Below, one piece after another: positions 44,995 through 55,628 of a DNA stretch of 64,000 nt. The position numbers and the translations under genes were made by a program. Numbering within the stretch: position 1 is the stretch's first letter; the number at the start of each line of letters is the position of its first letter. The notes beneath the pieces were generated by a model. The model had not been told where the DNA came from. It saw only the letters and a list, made by a program, of their open reading frames with translations, and did no database searches. This DNA is from Hyphomicrobiales bacterium (lineage in GTDB: Bacteria; Pseudomonadota; Alphaproteobacteria; Rhizobiales; Rhizobiaceae), in assembly GCA_900466875.1 (NCBI GenBank), contig UBNQ01000026.1:58712-122711 (forward strand), read 5' to 3'.

Positions 44995-45921
44995 ATGCTT
45001 TGCGATCTCGCCCGTTCGTTTCCGCCGAAGGTCGCCGAGCTGCTCGAACGCGACCGGGGCCTCAAGCGAAACTTCCGCGAAGAGAGCGTGACCGACCTCC
45101 TGATGGCGAGCCTGATCGGGCTCGAGCCATTTGGCATACGCGTCGATTTTCCCGACGAACCGACGACCGGCGGTGACATGGACTGGATATTTGCCGCCCC
45201 GCATGACATTGGCGGCGGTCGATACTTGCGCGTCGTCCTGCAGGCGAAGCGGGCCCAGTATTCAAAGTCGAGGGGCGGATACTGGTACTATCATCACCTA
45301 GACCACGACATGGGGAACCAGGCCAGGACACTGGTGAGCTTCGCCGGCAGCAATCCTGGCGGCATGTCCACGCTTCCTCTCTACATCTTCTACCATCCAA
45401 CCTCGGCGCTATCGGCGAAGTCGAGTGCAAAGCCTGCGGTCGAAGGCATCAACCTCGTGTTCGCCCACCAGGTCGCCCCCGTTGTCGCCGGCGGTTGCAG
45501 GCGAGACAGGAAGACGGTGGAAACCTGGCGTAAGTCGTTCATGCCGCTTTCCGACATCCTATGCTGGCCCTTCCTGCCTCTTCCCAGGACAACGGGCCCT
45601 GCACCGCCGGGAACGATCACGTTGCAGGTCAATGGTGGGTCGCGAAGTCTTCCCTTCGCGCTGGGTTTCCACCCTGATGTCGTAGCGGCTCGCCTCGGCC
45701 AGCGCCTCGATGATACGAGGACGAAGGGACCGGTCACCGATATCCCCGCCCCTCCGATAAGGGCAATCGACGGCATTCCTGGCGAAATTAAACGCGCGAT
45801 CGATGGAGACGTGACGCTCGCCGACCGAAAGGAGCTATCCCGGCCGAGGGTGATTTTCTCGACGACAGTTACCAGGGATCATCCATCGATCGCCCGCGCG
45901 GTCCGCCGACGCGGGAACTGA
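44995..45921 (+). CDS. DUF6615-like protein with PD-(D/E)xK-type motif
   Basis: 308 residues. The N-terminal domain has RNFREESVTDLLMASLIGL, FPDEPTTGGDMDWIF and LRVVLQAKRAQYSKS (about residues 25-90), an E...D...QxK pattern as in PD-(D/E)xK nucleases. YWYYHHLDHDMGNQARTLVS follows. I recognise this as the DUF6615 family, a group of unknown function. It could be a defence nuclease or an effector; there is no gene close downstream on the same strand. Confidence 0.62.
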   Translation: MLCDLARSFPPKVAELLERDRGLKRNFREESVTDLLMASLIGLEPFGIRVDFPDEPTTGGDMDWIFAAPHDIGGGRYLRVVLQAKRAQYSKSRGGYWYYHHLDHDMGNQARTLVSFAGSNPGGMSTLPLYIFYHPTSALSAKSSAKPAVEGINLVFAHQVAPVVAGGCRRDRKTVETWRKSFMPLSDILCWPFLPLPRTTGPAPPGTITLQVNGGSRSLPFALGFHPDVVAARLGQRLDDTRTKGPVTDIPAPPIRAIDGIPGEIKRAIDGDVTLADRKELSRPRVIFSTTVTRDHPSIARAVRRRGN

Positions 45922-46233
45922 AAGCTGCCGGCGCGCGGGCGGCCGCAGGCGATCCTGGGATGCGAAGGTTGGGTCGAAGCAAGGCCAAGGTTGAGTTCGT
46001 GTCATTGGCAAGCGGATGAGGTCATCATTTTGGAAGCCAATGAAACTCCTCGATCGAAGCCCGCTCCGTCTTCTTGTCATAGAGGCAAATTGCATTCTGC
46101 GGCCCGGCCCTGCTTGCGCTGGCCGTCCGCCTCAGCGGGATTGCGATCTTGCCGACCGAGTCGTCTAAGCGGCGTGGTTAACCATGTAGTCAATCGTGCC
46201 GAACGCCTCGACGATGGCATCGAACAACAACCT
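45922..46233. other. Intergenic stretch at the island/transfer-module junction
   Basis: 312 bp with no convincing gene. It contains the short palindrome TGGTTAACCA near 46176. This is the junction where the accessory block meets the transfer module. Confidence 0.4.
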
Positions 46234-46494
46234 TCAATGACGGGGTGTCGAAAGGATTGCTCGATATCCACGGCTTCGCTTCTGTCGGAGAAGATCGAGG
46301 AAGGCTGCGACGGCATCTCGCTCCCTGGCAAAATGCTGAACCTTCATCTGGCCCTGCGCTCCGATCCGGCCCCAACGACGTGTCAGGCAGACCTCACCGA
46401 ACAGATTGGGCTCGATCGTCATGGCATAGAAGCGAGCCATGTTGCGGGCTGCGTCCGTACGTTCGACATAGAGCTGATAGGGCTGAATGAGCAT
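46234..46494 (-). CDS. WGR-domain protein
   Basis: 86 residues from MLIQPYQLYVERTDAARNMA (ATG 46492-46494). The WGR motif is in CLTRRWGRIGAQGQMKVQHF, and the domain fills the whole protein. WGR domains bind nucleic acid, e.g. in PARP-type proteins. Small WGR proteins are commonly found beside traG on rhizobial plasmids. Start choice: upstream in-frame codons have no family resemblance. Confidence 0.8.
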   Translation of the reverse strand: MLIQPYQLYVERTDAARNMARFYAMTIEPNLFGEVCLTRRWGRIGAQGQMKVQHFARERDAVAAFLDLLRQKRSRGYRAILSTPRH

Positions 46495-46714
46495 GCCAGC
46501 ATAATCGCTCGGGCGCCAATTCTCGTCCAACGAGAGATATGAATCGATTTCGTCTGATCGATTCATTTTCGTGAAGTTCCGTTGAAAGATACGGGCGGTC
46601 CGCCTGCGGCGTTCAGCTCCATCCGCCGTGGCGAACGAAGCCCAGAGGTCTTCGCCCCTTCGGGTCACGATCTTCCCGCGAACACCGCGAGCCATCAGCG
46701 TAAACGAACGCCGA

Positions 46715-46912
46715 TCAATATCCGAGGAAGCCGAGGATGTCGCCGCCATAGAACTCTCCGTCGTCGTCGGGAAGGCCAATGAGGTCCCCACTGTCCTTGT
46801 CGATCAGCGCGCCATCGGCTTCGCGTACCGCCGCCGTGATGCCGTGCTTGCGGCATTCATCGATCGCCTCGGCCACGGTCACCTGTGCTTCGCATGCTTC
46901 CCAATATCTCAC
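46715..46912 (-). CDS. Small conserved-looking protein next to traG
   Basis: 65 residues from a GTG start at 46910-46912 (MRYWEACEAQVTVAEAIDEC). The composition and the acidic, Gly-rich end (DDDGEFYGGDILGFLGY) look like a real small protein. It follows traG by 15 bp in the same direction. No function is known. Confidence 0.5.
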   Translation of the reverse strand: MRYWEACEAQVTVAEAIDECRKHGITAAVREADGALIDKDSGDLIGLPDDDGEFYGGDILGFLGY

Positions 46913-46927
46913 CGATGGGTCCCCGAT

Positions 46928-48871
46928 CTATCGCGCGGCCGGTTCATGCGTGCCGGAAGAGCTCTTGTGAAACCGGTTCTCTCCGACACAGGCCTTCATG
47001 TCCTCGCGGCGGAACCAGACGGCGCGCCCGCATCGAAGAGGTGCGTTGCCCGAGGTGAAGACGATCTGTTCGTCGGCGCGCATGCGCAGAACCTCGTGCG
47101 GAAGGATCAACGGTCGACGGTTGAGTTGCTTCGACCGCGATCTCGACGATCCCTTCATTCCGGACGAACGATTGGTTTGGTCGACCTCGACCGTGGTGTC
47201 GCCACATCGCTTCGAGATGTAGTCGGCCGTATCGGGATCGTTGATCGCCGCGAACGAAATCCACGACGCGGATTCGAACCATTTGCTCGTCGCATCACGC
47301 CCGCCATAAGCCTCGCGCATCTGGCCGAGCGACTGGAAGATCATCGTCAGCGTGATGCCGTATTTGCGGCCTGCATCGCGCGCGGTTTCGAGGATGCGCA
47401 GATAGCCGAGACGAGCCACCTCGTCGAGGAGGAAAAGGGTTCGATCCTTTACATTGCCGTTGCGGTTATAGATCGCGTTCAGCAGCGAGCCGATGACGAC
47501 GCGCGCCAAGCCCGGATGCGCTTCCAGCACTTTCAGATCGAGCGCGATGAAGATATCGGTCTCGCCGTTTGCGAGATCGTCGGTTGCGAAACTGTCGCCG
47601 GACACCAGGGCGGCATAGTTCGGGTAGGACAGCCAGTGTGTTTCCTTGACGGCATTGGCATAGACACCGGAAAACGTCTCCGGCGTCATGTTGACGAAGA
47701 CGGCAACATTTTCCTTCACAAAATCCGAACCCGACTGTTCGTAGATCTTCGTCAGGCGTGCCCGAAGCTGCGGCTCGGGCTCGGATAGATTGGCGCGAAC
47801 CCGGCGCAAAGTTTGTTCTTTTTCGTCGGTGTGTCCTGACAGGCAGACATCGGCGATCAAAGCCGTCAGAAGCTGCATGGCCGAGGCCCTGAAGAAGTCG
47901 TCGCGGGCAGATGCCGTACGCGCATTGTCGGTCATGATCCAAGTCGCAACGGCGACGATATCCTCTTCCTTGGTATTGCCATGACGACCGATCCAGTCGA
48001 GCGCATTGAAGCCGACACCAGACGCGGTTGGATCGAGCACGATCACCTTGCGGCCGGCCTGACGCCGATGTTCGGAAACCATCGGCGCGACCTCGCTCGA
48101 CGGATCCAGCACAACGAGACCGCCACCCCATTTGAGCGCGGTCGGTATCGTCACCGAGGTCGTCTTGAAGCCACCGGAGCCGGCAAAGACGATCCCGTGC
48201 GACGAGCCGAAGGAGCCGTCGAAGCAGAGCAGCGGCGACTTGCCGCCGGCGCCCCAGCTTTGCGGTTCATTGGAGCGGAACGGCATAGTGGCAACGCTGT
48301 CGCGATCGACGCGATAACGTTCACCGATGACGATACCGCCGGCTTCTGAAAACAGTTTTGCGGCTTCGGGCAGTTTCATCCAGTCGGCCTCGCCGTGGAC
48401 AGCGCGTTTGCCGCCAATGCGGCGCGGTCCGGGCGCCGCGAACGCAGCATTGCCTTTCAGCGCGACACGCAAGCCGAAGATACCGCTGAAGATTGCTGCG
48501 GCAGCACCCACCATCGTCGCCGGGTCGGAATAGGCGAGAACGGATTGCCCCGCCGGCACGTTTCCGGCGATACCGGCAAGCCGGACAATCTCGCGCATTA
48601 TGGCGATGACGACGGTCACGGCGTTTCCGGCAAGCACGCTTCCGCCTGCCGTCTTGATGTTCGCGGAGCCGTTGACGACGAGCAGCGCGATGACGCCGAT
48701 CGCGGCGGCGCCGACATAGGGCAGGGCGAGCCCCGCGCGGCCCAGTGTCAGCTTCGTCGGCGCCGATGTTCCGAGTGCCGCCAGCCGAAGTTCCATGCCT
48801 GACGTCAGGATCATGGCTGCGACCATGATTGCCGCGGGCAGGATTGCCAGAAGCAGCCTATTCGCCGTCAT
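46928..48871 (-). CDS. traG: TraG, type IV coupling protein (VirD4 family)
   Basis: 647 residues from [20 protein letters not shown] (ATG 48869-48871). The N-terminal third has about four transmembrane segments. The ATPase domain has the TraG-type P-loop [16 protein letters not shown] and Walker [16 protein letters not shown]. TraG couples the relaxase-bound DNA strand to the Trb secretion channel at the inner membrane. It overlaps the end of traD by 14 bp and belongs to the leftward traCDG operon. Confidence 0.95.
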   Translation of the reverse strand: MTANRLLLAILPAAIMVAAMILTSGMELRLAALGTSAPTKLTLGRAGLALPYVGAAAIGVIALLVVNGSANIKTAGGSVLAGNAVTVVIAIMREIVRLAGIAGNVPAGQSVLAYSDPATMVGAAAAIFSGIFGLRVALKGNAAFAAPGPRRIGGKRAVHGEADWMKLPEAAKLFSEAGGIVIGERYRVDRDSVATMPFRSNEPQSWGAGGKSPLLCFDGSFGSSHGIVFAGSGGFKTTSVTIPTALKWGGGLVVLDPSSEVAPMVSEHRRQAGRKVIVLDPTASGVGFNALDWIGRHGNTKEEDIVAVATWIMTDNARTASARDDFFRASAMQLLTALIADVCLSGHTDEKEQTLRRVRANLSEPEPQLRARLTKIYEQSGSDFVKENVAVFVNMTPETFSGVYANAVKETHWLSYPNYAALVSGDSFATDDLANGETDIFIALDLKVLEAHPGLARVVIGSLLNAIYNRNGNVKDRTLFLLDEVARLGYLRILETARDAGRKYGITLTMIFQSLGQMREAYGGRDATSKWFESASWISFAAINDPDTADYISKRCGDTTVEVDQTNRSSGMKGSSRSRSKQLNRRPLILPHEVLRMRADEQIVFTSGNAPLRCGRAVWFRREDMKACVGENRFHKSSSGTHEPAAR

Positions 48872-49073
48872 TGCCGAAGGCCTCCGCACCAATCGCCGCA
48901 AGTCGCGCCTTCTCCGTCTCGTCGCCCTTGATCCGCTTGGCTGCATCGATCAGCAGGCCGAGCAGCAAGGAACGCTTCTCGTAGCGCAGCCCGGCCTTGA
49001 CGATCAGGCCGCCGAGCTCGATTTTTTCACGCGTGTCCTTCTTGCGCGCATCTGATGTCATCGCTTTAGCCAT
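48858..49073 (-). CDS. traD: TraD, conjugal transfer protein
   Basis: 71 residues from [20 protein letters not shown] (ATG 49071-49073), the size of Ti-plasmid TraD. The segment [20 protein letters not shown] is the family core (a Ti-type TraD/MobB-like accessory, not the F-plasmid TraD). It sits between traC and traG. Confidence 0.88.
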   Translation of the reverse strand: MAKAMTSDARKKDTREKIELGGLIVKAGLRYEKRSLLLGLLIDAAKRIKGDETEKARLAAIGAEAFGNDGE

Positions 49074-49077
49074 GCGC

Positions 49078-49374
49078 TCAAACCTCACCAACCCCGCCCG
49101 CATCCGCGCCAGTCGACTGCGTCGCGGAATCCCCGCTTGCGGTCCGGCCATCTCCGGCGTCCTTCTTGCCCGCCGCACTCCCTTTGCCTCCGCGAAACCG
49201 TTTGGCGACGTCCTCGAAGGCAGCCTGAAGCTCTGCCTCGTCAATCTCGATTTCCCCGAGACCGGCCTTCAGTGCGATGCGGCCGATGCGTTCGGCCTCA
49301 CGGGTCTCGGCCTGCTTCAGCTGGTCCTGCAATCTTGCGATCTCTTCCCTGATCCGCGACGACGGTTTCTTCAT
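49078..49374 (-). CDS. traC: TraC, conjugal transfer protein
   Basis: 98 residues starting [21 protein letters not shown] coiled-coil-like N-terminus is followed by [20 protein letters not shown] and a Lys/Gly/Ala-rich tail. Length and sequence fit TraC of Ti-type plasmids, a relaxosome accessory. It is the first gene of the traCDG operon; the tra box at 49450 and oriT lie upstream. Confidence 0.87.
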   Translation of the reverse strand: MKKPSSRIREEIARLQDQLKQAETREAERIGRIALKAGLGEIEIDEAELQAAFEDVAKRFRGGKGSAAGKKDAGDGRTASGDSATQSTGADAGGVGEV

Positions 49375-49449
49375 TCCGGCTGCTCCTTTTTAAGTCTGGG
49401 CGTTGCACTTGCGACGCCCAGACTCTCCCGGATGTGCCTGAATTGAAAT

Positions 49450-49463
49450 CTGCAGATCTGCAG
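49450..49463. promoter_or_regulatory. tra box between traCDG and oriT/traA
   Basis: Third perfect CTGCAGATCTGCAG copy. It sits 76 bp upstream of traC on one side and about 165 bp upstream of traA on the other, as in Ti plasmids where a single box serves both divergent tra operons. Confidence 0.85.
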
Positions 49464-49509
49464 ATCGCCAAGGGCGATGCTTTTGTGAATGATCCCGCCG
49501 TTCCGAAGG

Positions 49510-49560
49510 AGCGGTTCCAAGGGCGCAATTATACGTCGCGATGCGACGCGTTGCTTCGTG
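49510..49560. other. oriT: oriT (Q-type/RSF1010-like)
   Basis: The CCAAGGGCGCAATTATACGT segment (49517-49536) matches the conserved nic region of Ti-plasmid oriT (family of RSF1010). It is followed by a perfect inverted repeat CGTCGC-GAT-GCGACG (49534-49548). The position between divergent traC and traA is the classical one. TraA would nick here. Confidence 0.85.
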
Positions 49561-49627
49561 GCCCGGCGAGACCGGGCTCTACCGCCACTCCCGACGAACT
49601 TGGTTCTAACCGGGAGTGCTCTTCGCC

Positions 49628-52600
49628 GTGGCCATCGCCCATTTCTCAGCCAGCATCGTCAGCCGCGGCTCGGGCCGCAGCGTGGTGCTGTCTGCGGCCT
49701 ACCGGCACTGCGCGAAGATGGAATACGAGCGTGAGGCCCGCACCATTGACAACACGCGCAAGCAAGGCTTGCTGCACGAAGAATTCGTGATCCCTTCGGA
49801 TGCACCCGAATGGGTGCGCAGCCTCATTGCCGATCGCTCTGTTTCGGGCGCTGTCGAGGCCTTCTGGAACAAGCTCGAAGCTTTCGAGAAGCGTGCCGAT
49901 GCGCAGCTTGCCCGCGACCTCACCATCGCACTGCCGCTGGAACTGTCGGCCGAGCAGAACATCGCCCTGGTCCGGGATTTTGTCGAGAAACACATCCTGG
50001 CGAAGGGCATGGTCGCCGATTGGGTGTACCACGACAATCCCGGCAATCCGCATATCCATCTGATGACCACGTTGCGGCCGCTCTCCGACGACGGCTTCGG
50101 GTCGAAGAAGGTTGCCGTCATGGGCGAGGATGGCCAGCCGGTGCGGACGAAAACGGGGAAAATCCTCTACGAAATTTGGGCCGGCTCGACTGATGACTTT
50201 AACGTGCTGCGGGATGGATGGTTTGAACGCCTCAACCACCATCTGGCTCTTGGCGGCATCGATCTTCGCATTGATGGGAGCTCTTACGAAAAGCAGGGCA
50301 TCGATCTCGAGCCCACCATTCATCTTGGTGTCGGGACCAAGGCGATCGAGCGCAAGGCGGAGCAACAAGGTGTTCGCCCGGAACTGGAACGGATCGAGCT
50401 GAATGAGCAGCGACGCTCGGAAAATGCCCGCCGGATCCTGCGCGATCCCGCCATCGTGCTCGACCTAATCACGCGCGAAAAGAGCGTCTTCGACGAACGA
50501 GACGTTGCGAAAGTGCTGCATCGCTATATTGACGATCCCACACTCTTCCAAGAGTTGATGCTGAAAATCATCCTGCACCCCGAAGTGCTGCGGCTGCAGC
50601 GCGACACGATCGATTTTGCCACGGGCGAGAAGCTGCCGGCGCGTTATTCGACGCGGTCGATGATCCGGCTGGAAGCGACGATGGCCCGGCAGGCAACATG
50701 GCTGTCGAACCGGGAGGGACGTGGCGTTTCCCACTCCGCTCTTGATGCCACGTTCCGACGGCATGAACGGCTGTCCGACGAGCAGAAAGCGGCGATAGAG
50801 CGCGTAGCCGGACCTGCCCGTATTGCCGCGGTCGTCGGACGCGCCGGGGCCGGCAAGACCACGATGATGAAGGCCGCCCGTGAGGCGTGGGAACTGGCCG
50901 GATATCGTGTCGTCGGTGGTGCACTCGCAGGCAAGGCGGCTGAGGGTCTCGAGAAGGAAGCGGGGATCCAGAGCCGGACGCTTGCATCGTGGGAGCTGCG
51001 CTGGAGCCGCGGCCGTGATGGTCTGGACGAGAAGACCATCTTCGTCATGGACGAGGCCGGCATGGTCGCCTCGAAACAGATGGCTGGGTTCGTCGAAGCC
51101 GTGGTCAGGGCGGGTGCAAAGATCGTGCTGGTCGGCGATCCAGAGCAGCTCCAGCCGATCGAGGCGGGCGCTGCTTTCCGCGCCATTGTCGATCGCATCG
51201 GTTATGCCGAACTCGAGACGATCTATCGTCAGCGCGAGGGCTGGATGCGCACGGCATCGCTCGATCTGGCGCGTGGCAACGTCGATAAGGCGCTCACCGC
51301 CTATGACGCCAACGTCAGGATCACGGGAACGCGCCTCAAGGCCGAAGCGGTCGAGCGCCTGATCGCCGACTGGAACCAGGACTACGATCAGACGAGAACG
51401 TCTCTGATCCTCGCCCATCTGCGCCGCGATGTGCGGATGCTCAATGTCATGGCCCGCGATAAGCTGGTCGAACGCGGCATTGTCGGAGACGGTCATCTGT
51501 TCCGGACCGCCGACGGCGAACGCCGTTTCGATGCCGGTGATCAGATCGTGTTCCTGAAGAACGAAGGGTCGCTCGGCGTCAAGAATGGCATGATAGGTCA
51601 TGTCGTAGAAGCGGCAGCAAACCGCATCGTCGCAACGGTGGGCGAGGGCGATCATCGACGCCAGGTGATCGTCGAACAGCGGTTCTACAATAATCTCGAT
51701 CACGGCTACGCGACGACGATTCACAAGTCTCAGGGAGCGACGGTCGATAGGGTCAAAGTGCTCGCTTCCCTGTCTTTGGACCGGCATCTGACCTATGTGG
51801 CCATGACCCGCCATCGTGAGGATCTGCAGCTCTACTACGGAACCAGATCCTTCTCCTTCAAAGGCGGTCTGGCCAAGGTTCTTTCCCAAAGGAACGCCAA
51901 GGAGACCACCCTCGATTACGAGCGCGGCCAGCTATATCGCGAGGCGCTGCGGTTCGCCGAGGCTCGTGGTCTGCACATCGTTCGGGTCGCTCGGACGCTG
52001 GTACGAGACCGGCTCGACTGGACGGTGCGCCAGAGGGCGAAGCTCATCGAGCTTGGCCAGCGCCTTGCTGCCTTGGCCGCGCGCGTCGGCATCACCCAGA
52101 AACCGAAGCCCCAAACGATGAAGGAGGCCGCCCCCATGGTCGCAGGCATCAAGACATTCGCTGGCTCTCTTGCCGACACGGTCGGTGACAAGCTTGGCGC
52201 CGATCCCGCCCTGCAACGGCAATGGGAAGAAGTCTCGGCACGTTTTGCTTATGTCTTTTCCGATCCCGAAACTGCTTTCCGCTCGATGAACATCGACGTG
52301 GTTCTGGCAGACAAGGAGATGGCGAAGCAGGTTCTTCAGAAACTCGAGGCGGAGCCGGCGTCTATCGGCGCGCTGAAGGGCAAGACCGGCATTCTCGCGA
52401 CCAGGTCCGAGCGGGAGGCGCGTCGTGTCGCCGAGGTCAATGTTCCGGCTCTGAAACGCGATCTCGAGCAGTATCTGCGCATACGCGAAACGGTTGCGCA
52501 GAGGCTGCAAACGGACGAGCAGGCCCGACGCCAGCGGGTTTCGATCGACATTCCGGCGCTGTCGCCGGCGGCGCGCATGGTACTGGAGCGGGCGCGTGAC

Positions 52601-52930
52601 GCCATCGACCGAAACGATCTGCCAGCCGCGATGGCCTATGCACTCAGCAATCGCGAGACCAAGCTCGAAATCGACGGGTTCAATCAGGCGGTTACCGAGC
52701 GGTTCGGGGAACGCACACTGTTGAGCAATGCTGCCCGTGAACCCTCCGGAAAACTGTATGATGAGCTCTCCAAGGGCATGAAGCCGGAACAGAAGGAAGA
52801 GCTCAAACGGGCCTGGCCAGTGATGCGGGCAGCGCAACAGCTCGCGGCCCACGAGCGCACTGTCCAATCACTGAAGCTAGCCGAGAAACAGCGGCTCACA
52901 CAACGACAGACGCCGGTGATGAAGCAATGA
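49628..52930 (+). CDS. traA: TraA, relaxase-helicase (Ti-type)
   Basis: 1,100 residues from a GTG start (product [16 protein letters not shown] when GTG is read as Met); an upstream GTG 12 bp earlier adds four residues. The N-terminal MobA/MobL relaxase domain has the metal-binding [11 protein letters not shown] and the segment [16 protein letters not shown] RecD-like helicase follows with Walker [16 protein letters not shown] near residue 405, [10 protein letters not shown] and [12 protein letters not shown]. It nicks oriT and unwinds plasmid DNA for transfer. It heads traA-traF-traB-traH; the traF start overlaps its stop. Confidence 0.96.
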   Translation: MAIAHFSASIVSRGSGRSVVLSAAYRHCAKMEYEREARTIDNTRKQGLLHEEFVIPSDAPEWVRSLIADRSVSGAVEAFWNKLEAFEKRADAQLARDLTIALPLELSAEQNIALVRDFVEKHILAKGMVADWVYHDNPGNPHIHLMTTLRPLSDDGFGSKKVAVMGEDGQPVRTKTGKILYEIWAGSTDDFNVLRDGWFERLNHHLALGGIDLRIDGSSYEKQGIDLEPTIHLGVGTKAIERKAEQQGVRPELERIELNEQRRSENARRILRDPAIVLDLITREKSVFDERDVAKVLHRYIDDPTLFQELMLKIILHPEVLRLQRDTIDFATGEKLPARYSTRSMIRLEATMARQATWLSNREGRGVSHSALDATFRRHERLSDEQKAAIERVAGPARIAAVVGRAGAGKTTMMKAAREAWELAGYRVVGGALAGKAAEGLEKEAGIQSRTLASWELRWSRGRDGLDEKTIFVMDEAGMVASKQMAGFVEAVVRAGAKIVLVGDPEQLQPIEAGAAFRAIVDRIGYAELETIYRQREGWMRTASLDLARGNVDKALTAYDANVRITGTRLKAEAVERLIADWNQDYDQTRTSLILAHLRRDVRMLNVMARDKLVERGIVGDGHLFRTADGERRFDAGDQIVFLKNEGSLGVKNGMIGHVVEAAANRIVATVGEGDHRRQVIVEQRFYNNLDHGYATTIHKSQGATVDRVKVLASLSLDRHLTYVAMTRHREDLQLYYGTRSFSFKGGLAKVLSQRNAKETTLDYERGQLYREALRFAEARGLHIVRVARTLVRDRLDWTVRQRAKLIELGQRLAALAARVGITQKPKPQTMKEAAPMVAGIKTFAGSLADTVGDKLGADPALQRQWEEVSARFAYVFSDPETAFRSMNIDVVLADKEMAKQVLQKLEAEPASIGALKGKTGILATRSEREARRVAEVNVPALKRDLEQYLRIRETVAQRLQTDEQARRQRVSIDIPALSPAARMVLERARDAIDRNDLPAAMAYALSNRETKLEIDGFNQAVTERFGERTLLSNAAREPSGKLYDELSKGMKPEQKEELKRAWPVMRAAQQLAAHERTVQSLKLAEKQRLTQRQTPVMKQ

Positions 52931-53457
52931 GGCACAGGCGGGCTCTCCTGTTTCTGACAGGCGCCGCCGTCTTCGTGTCCGCACTGACGGCGGCCGCGAT
53001 CACGGGTGGCTATCGGCTGAACCTGACCCCAAGCGAGCCGTTCGGCCTCTGGCGTATCGAACAGCTTCAGCGTCCGGTCGCTATCGGCGACCTTGTGTTT
53101 TTATGTCCGCCCTCGACAGCCGTCTTCGCAGAGGCACGAGTTCGCGGATATCTTCGGCGAGGTCTTTGTGCCGGTGGAGTTGCGCCGCTGATCAAGACTG
53201 TTGCGGCGCTCCCTGGGCAGCGTGTCGAAATCACCGATCACGTGCACATCGACGGTCGTTCGGTCCCCGCATCGTCGGTGAGCGGCACGGACGGCGAAGG
53301 CAGGACGCTCACGTCTGATTCCGGCGGTGTCGTGCCGCCGCATCATCTGTTTCTCCACTCATCCTTTGCGAGTTCCTATGATAGTCGATATTTTGGCCCG
53401 GTTCCGGATAGTGGTCTTCTCGGCCTGGCGAGGCCGGTCTTCACCTTCGATCCGTGA
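52927..53457 (+). CDS. traF: TraF, conjugal transfer serine peptidase (S26 family)
   Basis: 176 residues, start overlapping the traA stop (ATGA). An N-terminal membrane segment ([20 protein letters not shown]) precedes the S26/TraF signature [13 protein letters not shown] with the likely catalytic Ser, then GDLVFLCPP and [15 protein letters not shown] with the likely catalytic Lys. TraF-type enzymes process and cyclise the TrbC pilin in this system. Confidence 0.9.
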   Translation: MRHRRALLFLTGAAVFVSALTAAAITGGYRLNLTPSEPFGLWRIEQLQRPVAIGDLVFLCPPSTAVFAEARVRGYLRRGLCAGGVAPLIKTVAALPGQRVEITDHVHIDGRSVPASSVSGTDGEGRTLTSDSGGVVPPHHLFLHSSFASSYDSRYFGPVPDSGLLGLARPVFTFDP

Positions 53458-53473
53458 TCGCGGTGGCGACCAT

Positions 53474-54673
53474 ATGACTGATCGCTGGAAATGCATCTTT
53501 CCCGTCGTCGCTGCGATCCTCTGTGGAAGGATCGGCTGGAGCGGCGAGGTACTTCTCTTGCCCCTCACGATGATATTTCCTGTGCTATGGGCCATGACGC
53601 CGTCACGCTCGATAGCTGCAGTCGTGTCTGCAGGGTATTTTCTGGCGGCCTCCCGCGGTTTGCCGCAGGGCGTGGCCAACTTCTACGCTTCCGATCTCTG
53701 GCCTGGACTTCTGCTGTGGGTGACGGCTTCGGTGTCGTTTATTGCCGTCCATGCCGCACTCTGGATGAGGCCCTGTGACGAATTAGCGTCGGGTACCAGG
53801 GGTGCGGATTTGGCGAGAGCGATACGTTATCTGCTCGCAATGGGGCTTACCGCGCTGCCGCCGTTCGGCATCACCGGTTGGGCGCATCCCCTGACTGCTG
53901 CCGGCGTTCTATTCCCCGGTTGGGGATGGTGGGGAGTGGGCGCGACCGCGATCCTGTTGGTCCTCACGATCGGTCGAAGATGGCGGATCGCGGTCGCAGT
54001 CATTGGAGGACTTTACGTGTGGTCCCTGACAAACTGGACGCCCCCGAAACTACCACCCGGCTGGATTGCGGTCGATCTGAAACAAGGGAGAACGCTTGGG
54101 CGCGATGGCTCGCTGGCCTATCAACGTGATTTGATTGATACTGTGCGCAAGGCCGCCGAAGCGGGCCAGGATGTTCGTGTGGCAACGCTGCCCGAAAGTG
54201 CGCTCGGCTTCTGGACGCCGACCGTCGCGCGGGTCTGGCAGGAAGGTCTCCGTGGCTCGAGCCTCACTGTTGTCGCAGGTGCCGCCGTCATCGACCAGCG
54301 CGGCTATGACAATGTCATGGTGGCAATTTCCGCCGACTCAGCAACGATCCTTTATCGAGAGCGTATGCCCGTCCCGGGCTCGATGTGGCAACCATGGTTG
54401 CGAAGGACCGGACAGGGCGGCGGCGCGCGGGCCGACTTCTTCGGCAATCCGGTGGTCGAAGTTGATGGTATAAGGATCGCGCCGCTGATCTGCTACGAGC
54501 AGCTCATTGTCTGGCCGGTCCTGCAATCGACGCTGCATGCGCCAGAAGTCATCGTCGCCGTTGGCAACGGCTGGTGGACGGAAAACACCTCGATCGTTGC
54601 GATCCAGAAAGCCAGCATCTCGGCCTGGGCAAGCCTCTTCAGCCTGCCCGTTGTCATCGCATTCAACACATAG
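53474..54673 (+). CDS. traB: TraB, conjugal transfer membrane protein (Lnt/nitrilase-like)
   Basis: 399 residues from MTDRWKCIFPVVAAILCGRI (ATG at 53474). The N-terminal half has about six hydrophobic segments. The C-terminal half resembles the CN-hydrolase domain of apolipoprotein N-acyltransferase (VATLPESALGFW with the Glu, then APLICYEQLIVW with the Cys). It follows traF by 16 bp. TraB raises conjugation efficiency in Ti plasmids; the catalytic role is not established. Confidence 0.85.
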   Translation: MTDRWKCIFPVVAAILCGRIGWSGEVLLLPLTMIFPVLWAMTPSRSIAAVVSAGYFLAASRGLPQGVANFYASDLWPGLLLWVTASVSFIAVHAALWMRPCDELASGTRGADLARAIRYLLAMGLTALPPFGITGWAHPLTAAGVLFPGWGWWGVGATAILLVLTIGRRWRIAVAVIGGLYVWSLTNWTPPKLPPGWIAVDLKQGRTLGRDGSLAYQRDLIDTVRKAAEAGQDVRVATLPESALGFWTPTVARVWQEGLRGSSLTVVAGAAVIDQRGYDNVMVAISADSATILYRERMPVPGSMWQPWLRRTGQGGGARADFFGNPVVEVDGIRIAPLICYEQLIVWPVLQSTLHAPEVIVAVGNGWWTENTSIVAIQKASISAWASLFSLPVVIAFNT

Positions 54674-54686
54674 GGAGTACTTGAGG

Positions 54687-55313
54687 ATGCTCGATGCCGT
54701 CCTTATCCAGCAATGCGCCGATCCCTCTTTGAAGCCTGCGATCGTCGAGCAGTTCATCGCGATGGCGGGATCGCAGGACCCGCTGGCTGTCACCGTGCGC
54801 TCCGGCAACCGGGTGGTGCTGGTGCCGAGGCCCACGACGCCAGAAGAGGCACTGGCTCTGATCCGCGATAATCTCAGCCGTAACACCGTTCGCGTGGGTA
54901 TCACCCAATATCCGGCAGGAGTCGGCATCGTCGAGGCGGGTCGTTTGAAGCAGGATATGGTCGAGCCTTGCGAAAATATCCGCATGGGGACGGCGCTCTT
55001 TGCCAAGGTCTTTCGCATCGTTTCGAAATGGTATGGCAATCCCACGGCGAAGGAAGTCCTGCCACAGGTTATGGATGATGCGGTCATCGCCTGGCAGACC
55101 GGATACTTCGAAGGGGCGGCGGTGTTTCGGGCGGAGGATCCGGGACAGGAAAAAACCGCTCGGCCCGAAACCGTCGACCCCGAGAAATCCGAAGAGGATA
55201 GCGACCTCGTTGAAGCCGGTAACACGGTGAAACCCCCGAACGAAGCAGTAGCGTCCGATCCGAATAAGGCAAGCATCAGGATCGACCTTTCCGGAATCGG
55301 TTCAAGGCCGTGA
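54687..55313 (+). CDS. traH: TraH, conjugal transfer protein
   Basis: 208 residues from MLDAVLIQQCADPSLKPAIV (ATG at 54687), with GGGAG and TTGAGG upstream. The start and the middle (RIVSKWYGNPTAKEVLPQVM) fit TraH of Ti-type plasmids; the C-terminal 50 residues are acidic and variable. It is the last gene of the traAFBH operon, 13 bp after traB. Confidence 0.85.
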   Translation: MLDAVLIQQCADPSLKPAIVEQFIAMAGSQDPLAVTVRSGNRVVLVPRPTTPEEALALIRDNLSRNTVRVGITQYPAGVGIVEAGRLKQDMVEPCENIRMGTALFAKVFRIVSKWYGNPTAKEVLPQVMDDAVIAWQTGYFEGAAVFRAEDPGQEKTARPETVDPEKSEEDSDLVEAGNTVKPPNEAVASDPNKASIRIDLSGIGSRP

Positions 55314-55324
55314 TTCCTGGCAGT

Positions 55325-55338
55325 CTGCAGATCTGCAA
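55325..55338. promoter_or_regulatory. tra box upstream of traM
   Basis: CTGCAGATCTGCA followed by A instead of G, thus one mismatch to the other three copies. It lies about 300 bp upstream of traM and just after traH, consistent with TraR activation of traM, the negative-feedback arm of the circuit. Confidence 0.72.
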
Positions 55339-55390
55339 AGCGATTGTTTTTCCGATGCACTAGCGAAAGCAGTCTACAGCTTTTATAAGA

Positions 55391-55415
55391 CGGGCAGGGC
55401 AGTACGCGCTGCCCG
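55391..55415. repeat. GC-rich inverted repeat between traH and traM
   Basis: CGGGCAG and CTGCCCG form a 7-bp stem with an 11-base loop. No T-run follows, so it is not a simple intrinsic terminator; it may attenuate read-through from traH or form part of the traM leader. The rest of 55416-55628 has no gene that I can support. Confidence 0.4.
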
Positions 55416-55628
55416 GGGGTGTGGAAACCCTTACTCGGCGGTTGGTGTCGGCCGATACGACATCAGAATCCTCTGGCCATTGGCCGGTGGGCCTGCGACG
55501 TATGTCCAGGTGCTCCGGTGCTAAAGGTCGCAGGACTGTCCGAGTACAGTTTCCAACCCCCGGCTTGGGATCAGAGATTAACGTTTGCGGGGGCGCACCG
55601 CGAACTATACTCCAAGGTTGGATCACCA

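Noticed and set aside
50465..51889. 474-residue open frame antisense to traA
   Set aside because: Shadow of the relaxase/helicase gene with no recognisable motif of its own.
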